From Serripes groenlandicus (lineage: Eukaryota; Mollusca; Bivalvia; Cardiida; Cardiidae), in contig JASEVX010000011.1 in NCBI GenBank assembly GCA_031761405.1, forward strand, positions 17,804,170 through 17,868,169: a DNA stretch of 64,000 bases, given 5' to 3'. Numbering within the stretch: the first letter of the stretch is position 1; each line of letters starts with the position of its first letter. A program made the position numbers and the translations under genes. This document shows, in pieces, positions 21,540 through 30,931 of the stretch. Below the pieces are notes generated by a model that saw nothing but the letters and a program-made list of their open reading frames with translations, made no database searches and was not told the origin of the DNA.

Positions 21540-21768
21540 TTAACCCTTTCCTTATACGACAATTCTGCAGCAGACGACTTTGAACATATTTTGTCAAAAA
21601 ATGAAAAATCTCTATAATTGAATGGATAACCTATGACTAAAAGTGGAAAACATTGTGGCAAAAGGAGAAATTGCTTGCCCTGAGCAATTTCTTCTTTTGT
21701 CGCTATGTTTTCAAAAAGCCGTCTGCTGCAGAGGCATCAGAAAGCGTTTATATGAGGGAAGGGGTTAA
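21540..21768 (+). mobile_element. TTAA-MITE, second copy of a tandem duplication
   Basis: Nearly identical to the copy at 21273 and preceded by the same flank GAACCTGAAATATGCAACC. Ends GAGGGAAGGGGTTAA. Confidence 0.92.
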
Positions 21769-21942
21769 AGTATGTTATAACCCTTACATATTTTAAATGA
21801 AGCTTTAAGTGCAATTAAATTACCAATTACTAATCTCCCATACACTCCCAGCCTTTCTCCCACAGCCAAGGCAATCAAATGTCAAAAGAGCTACATTACT
21901 CATAATGATTTTAAAATAAAATGTTACCATTACAGTTTATAG

Positions 21943-22320
21943 TAACAAGAGCGCCACATCAGCAAACGCCAATGCTTGTATGTTGTTTTTGCTACGTCGA
22001 AAAACAGGGCATTATTGTATAATTATTTAAGCCAGAGTTATGTGACATGAGTTGTGTTCCAATAAAGGAACATGTGTACCACGTTTTATTTGAAAATGTT
22101 AAACAGTTTTTGAGTAATGGGCAAGGTAAAACTTTCTGTGTGAATTGTTAAGTCCAAAAAGGGGCATAACTGATTGATTATCAAAGCCATAGTTATGTTA
22201 CAAGGTATAGACATGCTTATTGTTTCTAGAAACATGTGTACCATGAATATGTTTTTGAGTCATGAGGTAAGGTTAAAGTTCTGCAAAGCCAAGGGAATCA
22301 TAAAAGCCCAACTTTTTTTC
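21943..22320. repeat. Repeat E, two to three diverged units
   Basis: Opens with AACAAGAGCGCCACATCAGC. AAAACAGGGCATTATTGTAT and AAAAAGGGGCATAACTGATT start two units, and CAAGGTATAGACATGCTTAT follows. Non-coding. Confidence 0.75.
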
Positions 22321-22518
22321 GAAAAACAAATGAACTAAAATATCACTTGTTTGCTAAATTTATGATGATGTTGCAATGAAAATACTCCTCTTCCTCAAGA
22401 AATGATGGTAAAAAAGTTTAAATTTAATGTTGCCACGATATATTTTTAGAGAGCTGTCTGATTTCACAAATATTAAGGTTTTAAAAATGTGGTACAAGAA
22501 GAAATTTTTCATAATGTA

Positions 22519-22738
22519 TTAACCCTTTTCCTCATATGACAATTCTGCAGCAGACGACTTTGAACAAAAAATAGAAAATCTCTATAATTGAATGGATAAA
22601 CTATGACTAAAAGTAGAAAACATTGTGGCAAAAGGAGAAATTCCTCCTTTTGAGCAATTTCTCCTTTGTCACTATGTTTTTCAAAAAGCCTTCTGCTGCA
22701 GAGGCGTCAGAAAGCGTCTATATGAGGGAAAGGGTTAA
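22519..22738 (+). mobile_element. TTAA-MITE, complete
   Basis: TTAACCCTTTTCCTCATATG to CTATATGAGGGAAAGGGTTA, with a short deletion at the TTTTGTCAAA block. Confidence 0.92.
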
Positions 22739-22811
22739 AAGTCATTTGTTGCAAAAGCATCAAAGTAAAAAAAAAGGTACGGTAGTAAAAAAACAAGGGG
22801 ATTTTTTTCTC

Positions 22812-23060
22812 AATTAACTGTAGTAAAATGCACACATGCATGCATGCATACAGTCTGCACTTTCGTTCATCAATTAAGGATTAAACTGTTTTTCAAATTA
22901 ACTGTAAACAGTAAATGCACACAAAAGTCATGCATCGATTAAATATGTGTTGTATTTCATCAACCACTAAGAGATTTCAAAAGCTGTTTTCCCTTTCTCA
23001 CATTCAAAATTAACTGTTAAATAAATGCACACATGCATTTTAATCTGCGCTGTATTAGAT
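22812..23060. repeat. Three imperfect units of ~100-120 bp
   Basis: AATTAACTGT followed by AAATGCACAC and CATGCAT occurs near 22812, 22897 and 23010, each trailed by GTCTGCACT/ATCTGCGCT and ATCAATTAA-like text. Confidence 0.6.
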
Positions 23061-23129
23061 TAATCATAGAATGAGAAAGAACAAAAGCGGTTTTCTCTTT
23101 CCAAAATACAAAAACCTTTTGATGTTACC

Positions 23130-23700
23130 TGCAGGCCATGACATTTCAAAAACAGTATGACGAAAAGGAGATTTCACTTTTGAAACATTTCTCCTTTTGC
23201 CAAAATATTTCTAACTTAAATAGAGATTTTCCATTTTTTGGCCAGGATGTTTTCAATGTACACTTATTCTGCTGCACATTTGATGTAGCGCAGACCTCAG
23301 GAATTTATAAATTCAAAAGGCTATAATTAAGAGCTTGTCCGTTCGATAAGGTACAAGTTGGCATATATGAACAGTGAAGGCACAGATCAGCCCTTGTAAC
23401 TCTGAATAGTCTTATCAGAATCTAAACCAGTTGGCAGAAGCATCTCACTACCTTGTGTAGGTACAGATCAGGCCTTGTAAACTAACTGGCAGAAGCATCT
23501 CACTAACTTGTTAAATATGTGAACAGTATAGATCTTGATCAGACTGTGCAGATTCAAAGGCTGATCTGGATACATAATTAGGTCAGTGGACATAGTAAGT
23601 AAGTTATTCTAATCTAAGTCTAATTTATACTTTATATATTTATATATTTTCAATTCTTCTTAATGAAATTTACTTTCATTATTTTAAAGATTTTCCATTC
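23130..23700. other. No gene seen; MITE traces and short duplications
   Basis: A MITE hairpin trace lies near 23155-23290. CTTGTAA...TGGCAGAAGCATCTCACTA appears twice (about 23395-23455 and 23473-23505). No supported exon. Confidence 0.4.
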
Positions 23701-23714
23701 TTTGCATAAATGTA

Positions 23715-23851
23715 TTAAACCCATTCCAACATATATACAATTTCTAACGCCTCTGCAGCAGAAGAATTTTGTAAACATTGTGGCAAAAGGAGAAATTGTT
23801 TATTGTTTTCAGTCATCTGCTGCAGATTTGCTGTATGTGGGTATGGGTTAA
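23715..23851 (-). mobile_element. TTAA-MITE, short internal-deletion form
   Basis: 137 bp with both ends: TTAAACCCATTCCAACATAT and GTATGTGGGTATGGGTTAA. The half after the hairpin is deleted. Confidence 0.8.
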
Positions 23852-23972
23852 AGAAGCTGAAGATTCAGTGTATATTAGAAGGGGTAAATAATTACATTTT
23901 AATGCGAAACTATTATACAAATTAAAGTTTATTACCTTTGGTTTTAAAAATTGTGTCTCATAATTTAATTTC

Positions 23973-24191
23973 ATATCCCTTTCCTAAATATAACTAATGT
24001 GCAGCAGAAAACTTTGTAAACTTCAAGGCAAAAATATAGAAAATATCTATAAATGAGAGTATATAACTATCAATAGATTTGAAAACATTCTGGCAAAAGG
24101 AAAAAATTGCTCATTATGAGCAATTTCTTCTTTTGCCAGAATGTTTTCAAAAGTTATCTGCTGCAGATGTGTCTAAAAGTGGGAAAGGGGT
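23973..24191 (+). mobile_element. TTAA-MITE, older
   Basis: CCCTTTCCTAAATATAACTA to CTAAAAGTGGGAAAGGGG. The hairpin GCTCATTATGAGC is intact, the terminal TTAAs are lost. Confidence 0.75.
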
Positions 24192-24220
24192 ACGCCAACT
24201 TATCCGATTTAATTTTGTGA

Positions 24221-24433
24221 TTAACCCTTTCCCTCATACGACAATCTGCAGCAGACGAACATAAAAAATCTCTATAAATTGAATGGATAACCTATGACTA
24301 AAAGTGGAAAACATTGTGTCAAAAGGAGAAATTGCACATTTTGTGCAATTTCTTCTTTTGTCACTTATGATGTTTTCAAAAAGCCATCTGCTGCAGAGGC
24401 GTCAGAAAGCGTCTATATGAGGGAAAGGGTTAA
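24221..24433 (+). mobile_element. TTAA-MITE, complete
   Basis: TTAACCCTTTCCCTCATACG to GAGGGAAAGGGTTAA. The hairpin is GAAATTGCACATTTTGTGCA. Confidence 0.93.
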
Positions 24434-24713
24434 AAAATAAATTTCATAAATTCCACAAGTAATGTTGAATCACTCTTCTGGCAATATTATCAATATCCAA
24501 AGTAAAGGAATAGAAGATAGTATATACAAATGTATATTATACAGTCAAACTTGTGTTAGCATTCACCTCTATTAAGCAGCCAACTTATATTAAATAACCA
24601 CTTGAAGAATAACAACAACATTTTCTTCTTCATTTGTCTTGTTTTAAGCAGCTTCTTTCCCTTGGGTGGCTGCCTAAAGACAAGTTTGACTGTATAAAGA
24701 CTAATGAAAGCTG

Positions 24714-24924
24714 TACACTTCCCACTTTTGATGCACCTGCAGCTGACAACATTTGAAAACATTGTCATATTTAGCAATTCCCCCTTTTGCAACAATTTGT
24801 TTACAACTCTATTCAATGAATAAACTTTTATATAATATTTATATATATATAAGTTTTCCATATTTTTAACCAGATGTTTCCGATGCCGTCTGCTGCAAAT
24901 TGTTCATACATGGGAAAGGATTAA
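24714..24924 (-). mobile_element. TTAA-MITE, old
   Basis: CTTCCCACTTTTGATGCACC, CTGCAGCTGACAACATTTG and ATACATGGGAAAGGATTAA. Confidence 0.65.
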
Positions 24925-24974
24925 TGATCTATTCCCTTTACTTTCCAATAAGAATTGTTGGCCCCAGAGGCATC

Positions 24975-25165
24975 AGAGTGTTAATTTTCAGAGATATGTC
25001 CCTTGGTATAGACACACGTATTGATCCTAGGAACATGACTGTACCAAGTTTCATTTGAAAAGATGAAGGATTTTTGAGTTATGAGGTTAGGTTAAAGTTA
25101 GGTTAAAGTTCTGTGACGACACAGGTGCCAAGGGTATCACAATAGCCTGACTTTTTTTCTTTAAA
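24975..25165. repeat. Repeat E fragment
   Basis: GTATAGACACACGTATTGAT, GTACCAAGTTTCATTTG and AAGGGTATCACAATAGCC match the other repeat E copies. TTAGGTTAAAG is locally duplicated. Confidence 0.7.
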
Positions 25166-25292
25166 AACCGACCTTCCAGGATATAGAAAACAGCAAAGAT
25201 CCAGATCATGCAGTCCGGTCAGAGTCTTACCTGTTCACCATCTGGCAAACAGTAATGAATAAAAGTCAACTACATTGCATACAATTTACATT

Positions 25293-25527
25293 TTAAACCT
25301 TTTCAACATACAGACATTTTCTGCTGTCTCTGTAGAAGACAACCTTTGAAAACGCTGTGTGGCAAAAGGAGAAATTGCTCATCATGCGCAATCTCTACGT
25401 ATGCCGCAATGTTTTTCAATTTTAGTCATTAATTTTTCTTTCATAAATAGAGAATTTTCGGTATTTTTGACCAAATGTTTTTAAAGTTGTATGCTCTGCC
25501 TTTTTTGTATGGTGGAAAAGGGTTAAT
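25293..25527 (-). mobile_element. TTAA-MITE just upstream of the LRR exon
   Basis: CCTTTTCAACATACAGACA to ATGGTGGAAAAGGGTTAA. It ends about 90 bp before the 3' splice site of the LRR gene, so it lies in that gene's intron. Confidence 0.75.
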
Positions 25528-25606
25528 TATGACTGTAAGGTTGATTTTGGTATGGTACATCTGGTTCATTAATCAAATCTAACAAGATTTAAGTTCTTCA
25601 TACATG

Positions 25607-25620
25607 TTTTTCTATTTCAG
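25607..25620 (+). promoter_or_regulatory. 3' splice site of the LRR gene
   Basis: A pyrimidine-rich TTTTTCTATTTCAG followed by ATTACC fits an intron acceptor. It implies at least one upstream, probably non-coding, exon and makes the in-frame ATG at 25604 intronic. Confidence 0.75.
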
Positions 25621-25633
25621 ATTACCTCTATCC

Positions 25634-27976
25634 ATGAAACATTCACCATCCAACATGGCTGCCATAGTCAGACTGGTACCTGTGTTACTATTAATCACAG
25701 CCACAATTATAGTACAAAATGATGGGTGTCCAGTCCAGTGTCGATCATGTGACAATGGGCGTGTCATCTGCTCACAAGCTGGACTGACGAGTTTACCGAA
25801 ATCTCTACCTGAAGACAGTTTGACAGTGGATTTTACACAAAACGAGATAACGTCCCTAAGAGGATTACCTTCCTTACCTAATACGATGTCAATACGTTTA
25901 GCTGGGAATAAAATTACAGTCCTTGAAGGCAAATCTTTCATGAAAGTGCCGCAACTTCTGCGTTTGGATCTGTCGATGAATCAGATCAGAAAGGTGTACA
26001 AGCAAGGTTTTAAAGGAATGGACAATGTGATGACAATTTCACTGAATGGAAATTTCATCACTTCCATTGGTAAAATCTTCTCAAACACACCTGCTCTAAC
26101 ATCACTGAGGCTCTCATTTAACCAAATCACTGAGATAGGCAAAGACAGTTTTGAGGACAATAAAATGTTGAAGAGTCTGGACTTAAGTAACAATGCAATC
26201 AGCAAGATTCATCCAAAGGCGTTCGAAAAACTCGACATGCTGCGCATTTTACTGCTGAGTAACAATCCTCTTGGAACATTGCCAGAACTAACCTTCATCA
26301 CCAATATCTTAACTCTCGCGGATTTCACAAATTGTCAACTGACAGCTGTACCAAGAAGGATGCCAGCATCTCTCGCAGATTTCAGGCTTGGTAATAACAG
26401 AATCACCAAAATCCACTTTAATGACTTCAATAATAACACCGAGTTGACACTGTTAACGCTGAATGACAATGAAATTTCAGACGTGGAACATCGGTCCTTC
26501 TATTACCTCGAGAATCTGATGGAACTGTGGATGAGCAGGAACATGATGGTGTACATACCAAGAGGACTTCCAACGCACCTCGAAAAGTTCCACATCGACA
26601 ACAACCAAGTAGTGGAGCTGGAACCAATGCTTTTCAAGCAGGGCTCCATGCTTAAGGTGATGTCATTGGAAGCCAATAATGTTCAAAAGATTCACAGAGA
26701 TGCATTGAAAGAGGTGAAACATATCGAAACTTTGAATCTACAGGGCAACAAAATTTCTGAAATTGAAGCAGGCACCTTTATCAACCTTGAGAGTCTGAAA
26801 TCTCTGACTCTAGCAGACAACCCAATACTGAAGATCCAAAATGGTGCCTTTGGTAATCTGAACAGCATGACAGACTTGACACTGGCGTACATACACACGG
26901 ACAAACAAAATTTACCAGGACAAACGGTTGTTGCGGAAAATGTACTGTCAAGTATGCCCAATTTAAAAAATCTGGACCTTATGAGTAGTGTAGAACTCAC
27001 TAAAGATTTGCTAAAAGTGTTTGACGATACCACAAAGCCTTTGAACAAGATCAATCTTGTTAATCTACAATACAATGATCTAGAAAGTTTACCTGGGACA
27101 GTACAGAAGGTGTTCAAGAATGCTGGAAGTGTACTGTTAGATGGAAACACCTTTGTGTGTGACAAGACACTTGTGTGGTTAAACAGATGGATGAAATCTG
27201 CGGCAGCTGTACAATTTTCGCAGTACGAACAACCAACATGTCACAACTCTGGAGATCTGAATGGAAGATCTATCACAGAACTGTCAGAAAATGAATTTAT
27301 TGAGGTATCCAATCAGAAAGAACAAGAAAATGCACGCAATCAGGAAGTAGTCCAACGAGCTCCAGAGCCTATATTACCTGTTCAGCCTAAACAAAAACAA
27401 GCTCCTCCGGAGTCAAGGCAACCCGATATACTAGGAACCTTAGGGGGTAGCAGGAGACAGTCAGGTGACAGGCAGCAGGCCGTTTCTAAATATGACAACC
27501 AAGGTGCACGTCAACAACCTGGAGGTTCAAACATACAACCACAGAGAGGTAACCCGAGCCCAGTGCGACCTTCAAACAACAGAGGCACTTTCATGGGTAC
27601 TAGAGTTGTGATCAAACCACCAAAAGGCAGCAAGCAGTCTCCTTCAAAGAAGGCAGGTTGGTCAAAACTGAGCCAAAAAGAAAAGGACCTAAGAAAAGCT
27701 GCCAGAAAGGCAAAGCGTCTCCTAGATAGAGCAGCCAGAAGGAATGCACGTAAAAGCCGTGGAAACCGTGGAAACCCAGTTAGAGGAAGAAAGAAGCGAA
27801 GAATTAAGAAAAATTGTACAACAGATGAAAATGGAAATGTTAAGTGTACTCGTCGTAAGAGAAAGAGGTGTAAAGTTCAGGAGGATGGGTCGACTAAATG
27901 CCGCAGGCGTAAAGGAGGGAAGAAAAGGAAATCTCGAAAGGCTAAGGAACAGGACGACAGTACACAAAAACAGTGA
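25634..27976 (+). CDS. Secreted leucine-rich-repeat protein with polybasic cysteine-paired tail
   Basis: One uninterrupted exon, 780 codons from the ATG at 25634. A second ATG at 25655 has the better start context (AAC before, G after) and would remove seven residues. Residues ~8-28 are a hydrophobic signal peptide. C32, C36, C39 and C46 form an LRRNT-type cap; about 17 LRRs (LxxLxLxxNxI pattern, mostly 24 residues with some 21-23) run to ~505; C509 and C536 mark a reduced C-cap. Residues ~560-690 are Q/P/R-rich. The tail (~690-780) is strongly basic and holds C728, C738, C746 and C756 as two C-x9-C motifs. There is no transmembrane segment or TIR domain, so an extracellular or matrix protein is inferred, resembling chondroadherin/SLRP-like proteins in the LRR part only. 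Partner binding is unknown; the tail could bind polyanions such as heparan sulfate. Confidence 0.93.
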   Translation: MKHSPSNMAAIVRLVPVLLLITATIIVQNDGCPVQCRSCDNGRVICSQAGLTSLPKSLPEDSLTVDFTQNEITSLRGLPSLPNTMSIRLAGNKITVLEGKSFMKVPQLLRLDLSMNQIRKVYKQGFKGMDNVMTISLNGNFITSIGKIFSNTPALTSLRLSFNQITEIGKDSFEDNKMLKSLDLSNNAISKIHPKAFEKLDMLRILLLSNNPLGTLPELTFITNILTLADFTNCQLTAVPRRMPASLADFRLGNNRITKIHFNDFNNNTELTLLTLNDNEISDVEHRSFYYLENLMELWMSRNMMVYIPRGLPTHLEKFHIDNNQVVELEPMLFKQGSMLKVMSLEANNVQKIHRDALKEVKHIETLNLQGNKISEIEAGTFINLESLKSLTLADNPILKIQNGAFGNLNSMTDLTLAYIHTDKQNLPGQTVVAENVLSSMPNLKNLDLMSSVELTKDLLKVFDDTTKPLNKINLVNLQYNDLESLPGTVQKVFKNAGSVLLDGNTFVCDKTLVWLNRWMKSAAAVQFSQYEQPTCHNSGDLNGRSITELSENEFIEVSNQKEQENARNQEVVQRAPEPILPVQPKQKQAPPESRQPDILGTLGGSRRQSGDRQQAVSKYDNQGARQQPGGSNIQPQRGNPSPVRPSNNRGTFMGTRVVIKPPKGSKQSPSKKAGWSKLSQKEKDLRKAARKAKRLLDRAARRNARKSRGNRGNPVRGRKKRRIKKNCTTDENGNVKCTRRKRKRCKVQEDGSTKCRRRKGGKKRKSRKAKEQDDSTQKQ

Positions 27977-28199
27977 AATGTGTTTACTTTGCATTTTTAA
28001 ATGAGGTAAAATATATTCATCATAAATACTATATTTGAAATGAAGATCAAACGATATTCTTTTTTATAATGCAATATGTGAATTAACCTGCAATAGATGG
28101 GTTTTATATACTGAAATACTGTAGTATTATGCGGTTGCATATAAGTCAAAAACATTGAATATATTTCATTTGATGATTATCAAATATAATAAGATTAAC
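27977..28199 (+). other. Downstream flank / probable 3' UTR of the LRR gene
   Basis: AT-rich sequence after the TGA with no canonical AATAAA in the first 200 bases, so the transcript end cannot be placed. Confidence 0.45.
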
Positions 28200-28318
28200 A
28201 GTTGTAAACATTGTTGCAAAAAGGAGAACATTTTCATTTTATGGGCAAATTCTCCTTTTGCAACAATATTTTCATCTGTAAGCTGGTACAGATATGTCGA
28301 AATGTGGAAAAGGGTTAA
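28200..28318 (+). mobile_element. TTAA-MITE, hairpin and right end only
   Basis: GTAAACATTGTTGCAAAAAG, TCTCCTTTTGCAACAATAT and AATGTGGAAAAGGGTTAA. Confidence 0.65.
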
Positions 28319-28654
28319 TTCTGGATCAAAAAATGAGTGTGTTTGTTGCTCATTTACAAAATGTGAATTGACCAAAATGGCCATGAAATATGACCTATAA
28401 GACGAAAAGAAACATTATATACAATGCCTTACATGCAAAAAGCGAAGGACACATTATTTTACAGAATATTATTCCAGTTGTTTTATTTAAAATTTAGTAA
28501 ACCCTTTCAATGTTGAATTTTTAAAAATCCATAGCCATCTTAAGGAATATCCAGATAAAATATGTCGAGTTGAGAGCCTGGTCAGGCGGCACGGATTCGC
28601 CAACCAGCCTTTGCTCTATACTTGTGGCATAGGCTTACAAGAAATCAATTTCAG
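28319..28654. other. No gene seen
   Basis: AT-rich sequence without recognisable repeats. A short GC-richer piece (GAGCCTGGTCAGGCGGCACG near 28574) has no splice context. Confidence 0.4.
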
Positions 28655-28894
28655 CATTCAAAGGTTTTCCACGTACAATTAACAAATCTGCAGCAGACGA
28701 CCTTGAAAATATCTAGACAAAAATAGGAAAGTTCTCTATAAATTAAAGTGAATAGTATAATTCAATAGAGCTGAAAACATTCTGGCAAAAGAAGAAATTA
28801 CTTGTTTTGAGCAATTTCACCTTTTGTCACAATGTTTTCAAAAGTCGTCTGCTGCAGAGGCATCAAAAAGCGTCTTTATGAGGGAAAGGGTTAA
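28655..28894 (+). mobile_element. TTAA-MITE
   Basis: AAGGTTTTCCACGTACAATT, CTGCAGCAGACGACCTTG, a CTTGTTTTGAGC hairpin and TTATGAGGGAAAGGGTTAA. The left terminus is degraded. Confidence 0.82.
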
Positions 28895-28998
28895 AAGAAA
28901 TTGGTGCTTTTTTATTGATGTATTGTATTTTCTTTTTAGTTATGAAATTATACTCTATTTAATCAAAAATAAAACAATTATCTGTGAAATTGACTTGG

Positions 28999-29145
28999 TT
29001 TTAATGAGGTTTTACGCTGTTTTCAACATTATTTCAGTTATAAGACAGTTCACTAATTCATGATACCCGGATCGATCCCTGGCTTGAACCCCGGCGCACG
29101 GTTCCAAATCCCTGACACTAACCACTTGACCACAGTGGAATTCAC
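28999..29145 (-). mobile_element. SINE-A with internal deletion
   Basis: Tail GAGGTTTTACGCTGTTTTC and core to CATGATACCCGG, then directly CGGTTCCAAATCCCTGAC and ACCACTTGACCACAGTGG of the head. Confidence 0.75.
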
Positions 29146-29276
29146 TGTGACATGGTCAACCTTACTCAAAATATGCAAGATCTTCTTTGATATCCCGATA
29201 AACATTCAAACATTTGTGAAGCTTAGTAACTGGCAGACCTCTAAATAATGTGTGCTTTTCCGTTTCTAAATTTATT

Positions 29277-29448
29277 TAAACCTTACTCTCATACAGACGT
29301 ATTTTGATGCTTCTGCAGTAGAAGACTATTGTAAAAATTGTGGCAAAATGAGAAGTTGCTCATGAAGAGCAAAATCCTCTTATTGCCAGAATGTTTTCAG
29401 CCTGGTTTCAAATCCCCGCCGCTAACCACTCGACCACGGCGGAATCCT
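29277..29448 (-). mobile_element. MITE fragment joined to a SINE-A head fragment
   Basis: TTAAACCTTACTCTCATACA through GCCAGAATGTTTTCAG at 29400, then TTTCAAATCCCCGCCGC and CTCGACCACGGCGGAATCC. The SINE piece is only its first ~48 bases. Confidence 0.65.
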
Positions 29449-29514
29449 AGTTTGGTAATACAAGAGACAATTTGAGGAAATGTAGGTTTCTGTCCTGGAG
29501 AATGGTTATAAGTA

Positions 29515-29635
29515 TAATTATTGAATAGGGTTGAAAACATTGTGGCAAGAGGAGAAATTGCTTGTTTTGCCACAATGTTTTCAAAAGTTGTCTGATGCAG
29601 ACGTGTTATAAAGCGTATATTTGAAGGAAATAGTT
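29515..29635 (+). mobile_element. TTAA-MITE, right half
   Basis: GTTGAAAACATTGTGGCAAG to CGTATATTTGAAGGAAATAG, with GTTGTCTGATGCAGACG. Confidence 0.6.
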
Positions 29636-29938
29636 CAACTGATCTGAATTATCTTTCTAAAAGCTCTGAAGGTCGAATATCATGTGACCTAAGCACATTT
29701 GTATCCTGGAAAAGAAGACATGAAGCTAAGCCCCTCTTATAGTTTAAATTCCTGTGGATATGTCATGGTTGAAAGTCCTGTGTTTGTTTGATTTAGTTTT
29801 TACTTCGCTTTCAACAGCTAAGATCATCTCATATTGGACAGGAAAGATGTTATTGGTTCCATACATTATATTAACATCAAGATAAAAATATATAAGGTAT
29901 GAAACCAATACAACGTACCCCACCTGCCAGATTCCTCA
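29636..29938. other. No gene seen
   Basis: AT-rich sequence with a trace of a SINE tail near 29793 (TTTGATTTAGTTTTTACTTC). No exon supported. Confidence 0.4.
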
Positions 29939-29950
29939 TCTGACATCTGT

Positions 29951-30057
29951 TTTATTTGTTTTAATGGAGTTTTACGCCAATTTCAACATTATATCAGTTA
30001 TATCACGGCGACAGTTCACTTATTCATGATCCCTGGGTAAACAAACCAGTACTAGGC
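29951..30057 (-). mobile_element. SINE-A, 5'-truncated with 12-bp TSD
   Basis: TCTGACATCTGT occurs at 29939-29950 and 30058-30069. Only the tail and core are present, so the insert was already truncated when it landed, as in target-primed reverse transcription. Confidence 0.9.
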
Positions 30058-30116
30058 TCTGACATCTGTACTCTATGTTAAGTTATTTTCCCCACAATAT
30101 TTCTCTTATTACTCAA

Positions 30117-30190
30117 CTAAATCCTATGTTGAGGGTACTCAAAAGAATCGTCTCACTGAGACGATTCTTTTGAGTACTCACAACGTAGGG
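30117..30190. mobile_element. Palindromic element P
   Basis: CCTATGTTGAGGGTACTCAA is inverted as TTGAGTACTCACAACGTAGG around GAATCGTCTCACTGAGACGA. The whole sequence is one hairpin of about 33-bp arms. A better copy is at 46463; worn copies lie near 30250, 32870 and 45660. Confidence 0.85.
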
Positions 30191-30299
30191 TTTGAAGGTC
30201 AAATAAGGATTAAAGAACATGAAAAATGTCCCTTTATAATCTAGAGCTCTGATGTTGTGTATACTCAATAGAATTGCCTCATTGAGATGATTCTTTTAG

Positions 30300-30508
30300 G
30301 ATTTAGTTTTCAACATTATTTCAGTTATATCATGACGACAGTTCACTTATTCTGTTTCATTATTCCTGGGTAAACAGACGAGTACTAGGCTAGAAAGTGT
30401 GCCTTGCCCTAGGGCACTCAACCATGACCGTCGTGCCGTGACAGGGGATCGAACCCAGGATGCGAGTTTTCAAATCCCCGACACTAACAACTTGACCACA
30501 GTGGATTC
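30300..30508 (-). mobile_element. SINE-A
   Basis: Core TTCAGTTATATCATGACG to the head CACTAACAACTTGACCACAG. The tail-proximal end is fused to a worn palindromic element P. Confidence 0.78.
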
Positions 30509-30544
30509 CCTCTACCTTATCTAGGGCCCTCATGTAGCATGTAT

Positions 30545-30931
30545 TGGTTGTTTGGTGTTTAACCCTTTCCCTGATATAGAAACTTTCTGATGCCTCTGCA
30601 GCAGACAGCTTTTAGAAAACATAGTGACAAAAGAAGAAATTGCTCAAAACGAGCAATTTCTCCTTTGACACAATGTTTTCCACTTTTAGTCATAGGTTAT
30701 CCATTCAATTATAGAGATTTTCTATTTTTGTAAAAATGCGTTCAAGGTCATCTGCTGCAGAATTGTCGTATGAGGGAACGGGTTAACGCCGCTCTCAACA
30801 ATGATTCAGTTATGATCACGGGGTAAGATACCAGTACTACTGGTCCATTTATCCTGACACCAGTCAGTCAGGCGAAATGCTAACCCTGCAACCCTGAGCG
30901 CCAAGGGGGGCAGCCATTTCTACCATTGTTA
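30545..30931 (-). mobile_element. SINE-C interrupted by a TTAA-MITE
   Basis: GGTTGTTTGGTGTTTAA stops at 30562 and ACGCCGCTCTCAACAATG resumes at 30787, with the MITE between. The SINE then runs to GGGGGGCAGCCATTTCTACC. Confidence 0.85.
30559..30786 (-). mobile_element. TTAA-MITE nested in SINE-C
   Basis: Complete copy: TTAACCCTTTCCCTGATATA to GTATGAGGGAACGGGTTAA. Removing it with one TTAA restores the SINE-C GGTGTTTAACGCCGC, direct support for TTAA target duplication. Confidence 0.93.

Noticed and set aside
21191..21661. 156-codon minus-strand frame with an internal repeat
   Set aside because: It is two tandem copies of the TTAA-MITE read through; the repeated protein text is the MITE itself.
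26692..27165. 157-codon minus-strand frame inside the LRR exon
   Set aside because: Antisense shadow of the LRR coding sequence; the plus strand has signal peptide, caps and LRR periodicity.
25634..27976. Toll-like receptor
   Set aside because: LRR ectodomain is present but there is no transmembrane helix or TIR domain, and the tail is soluble and basic.
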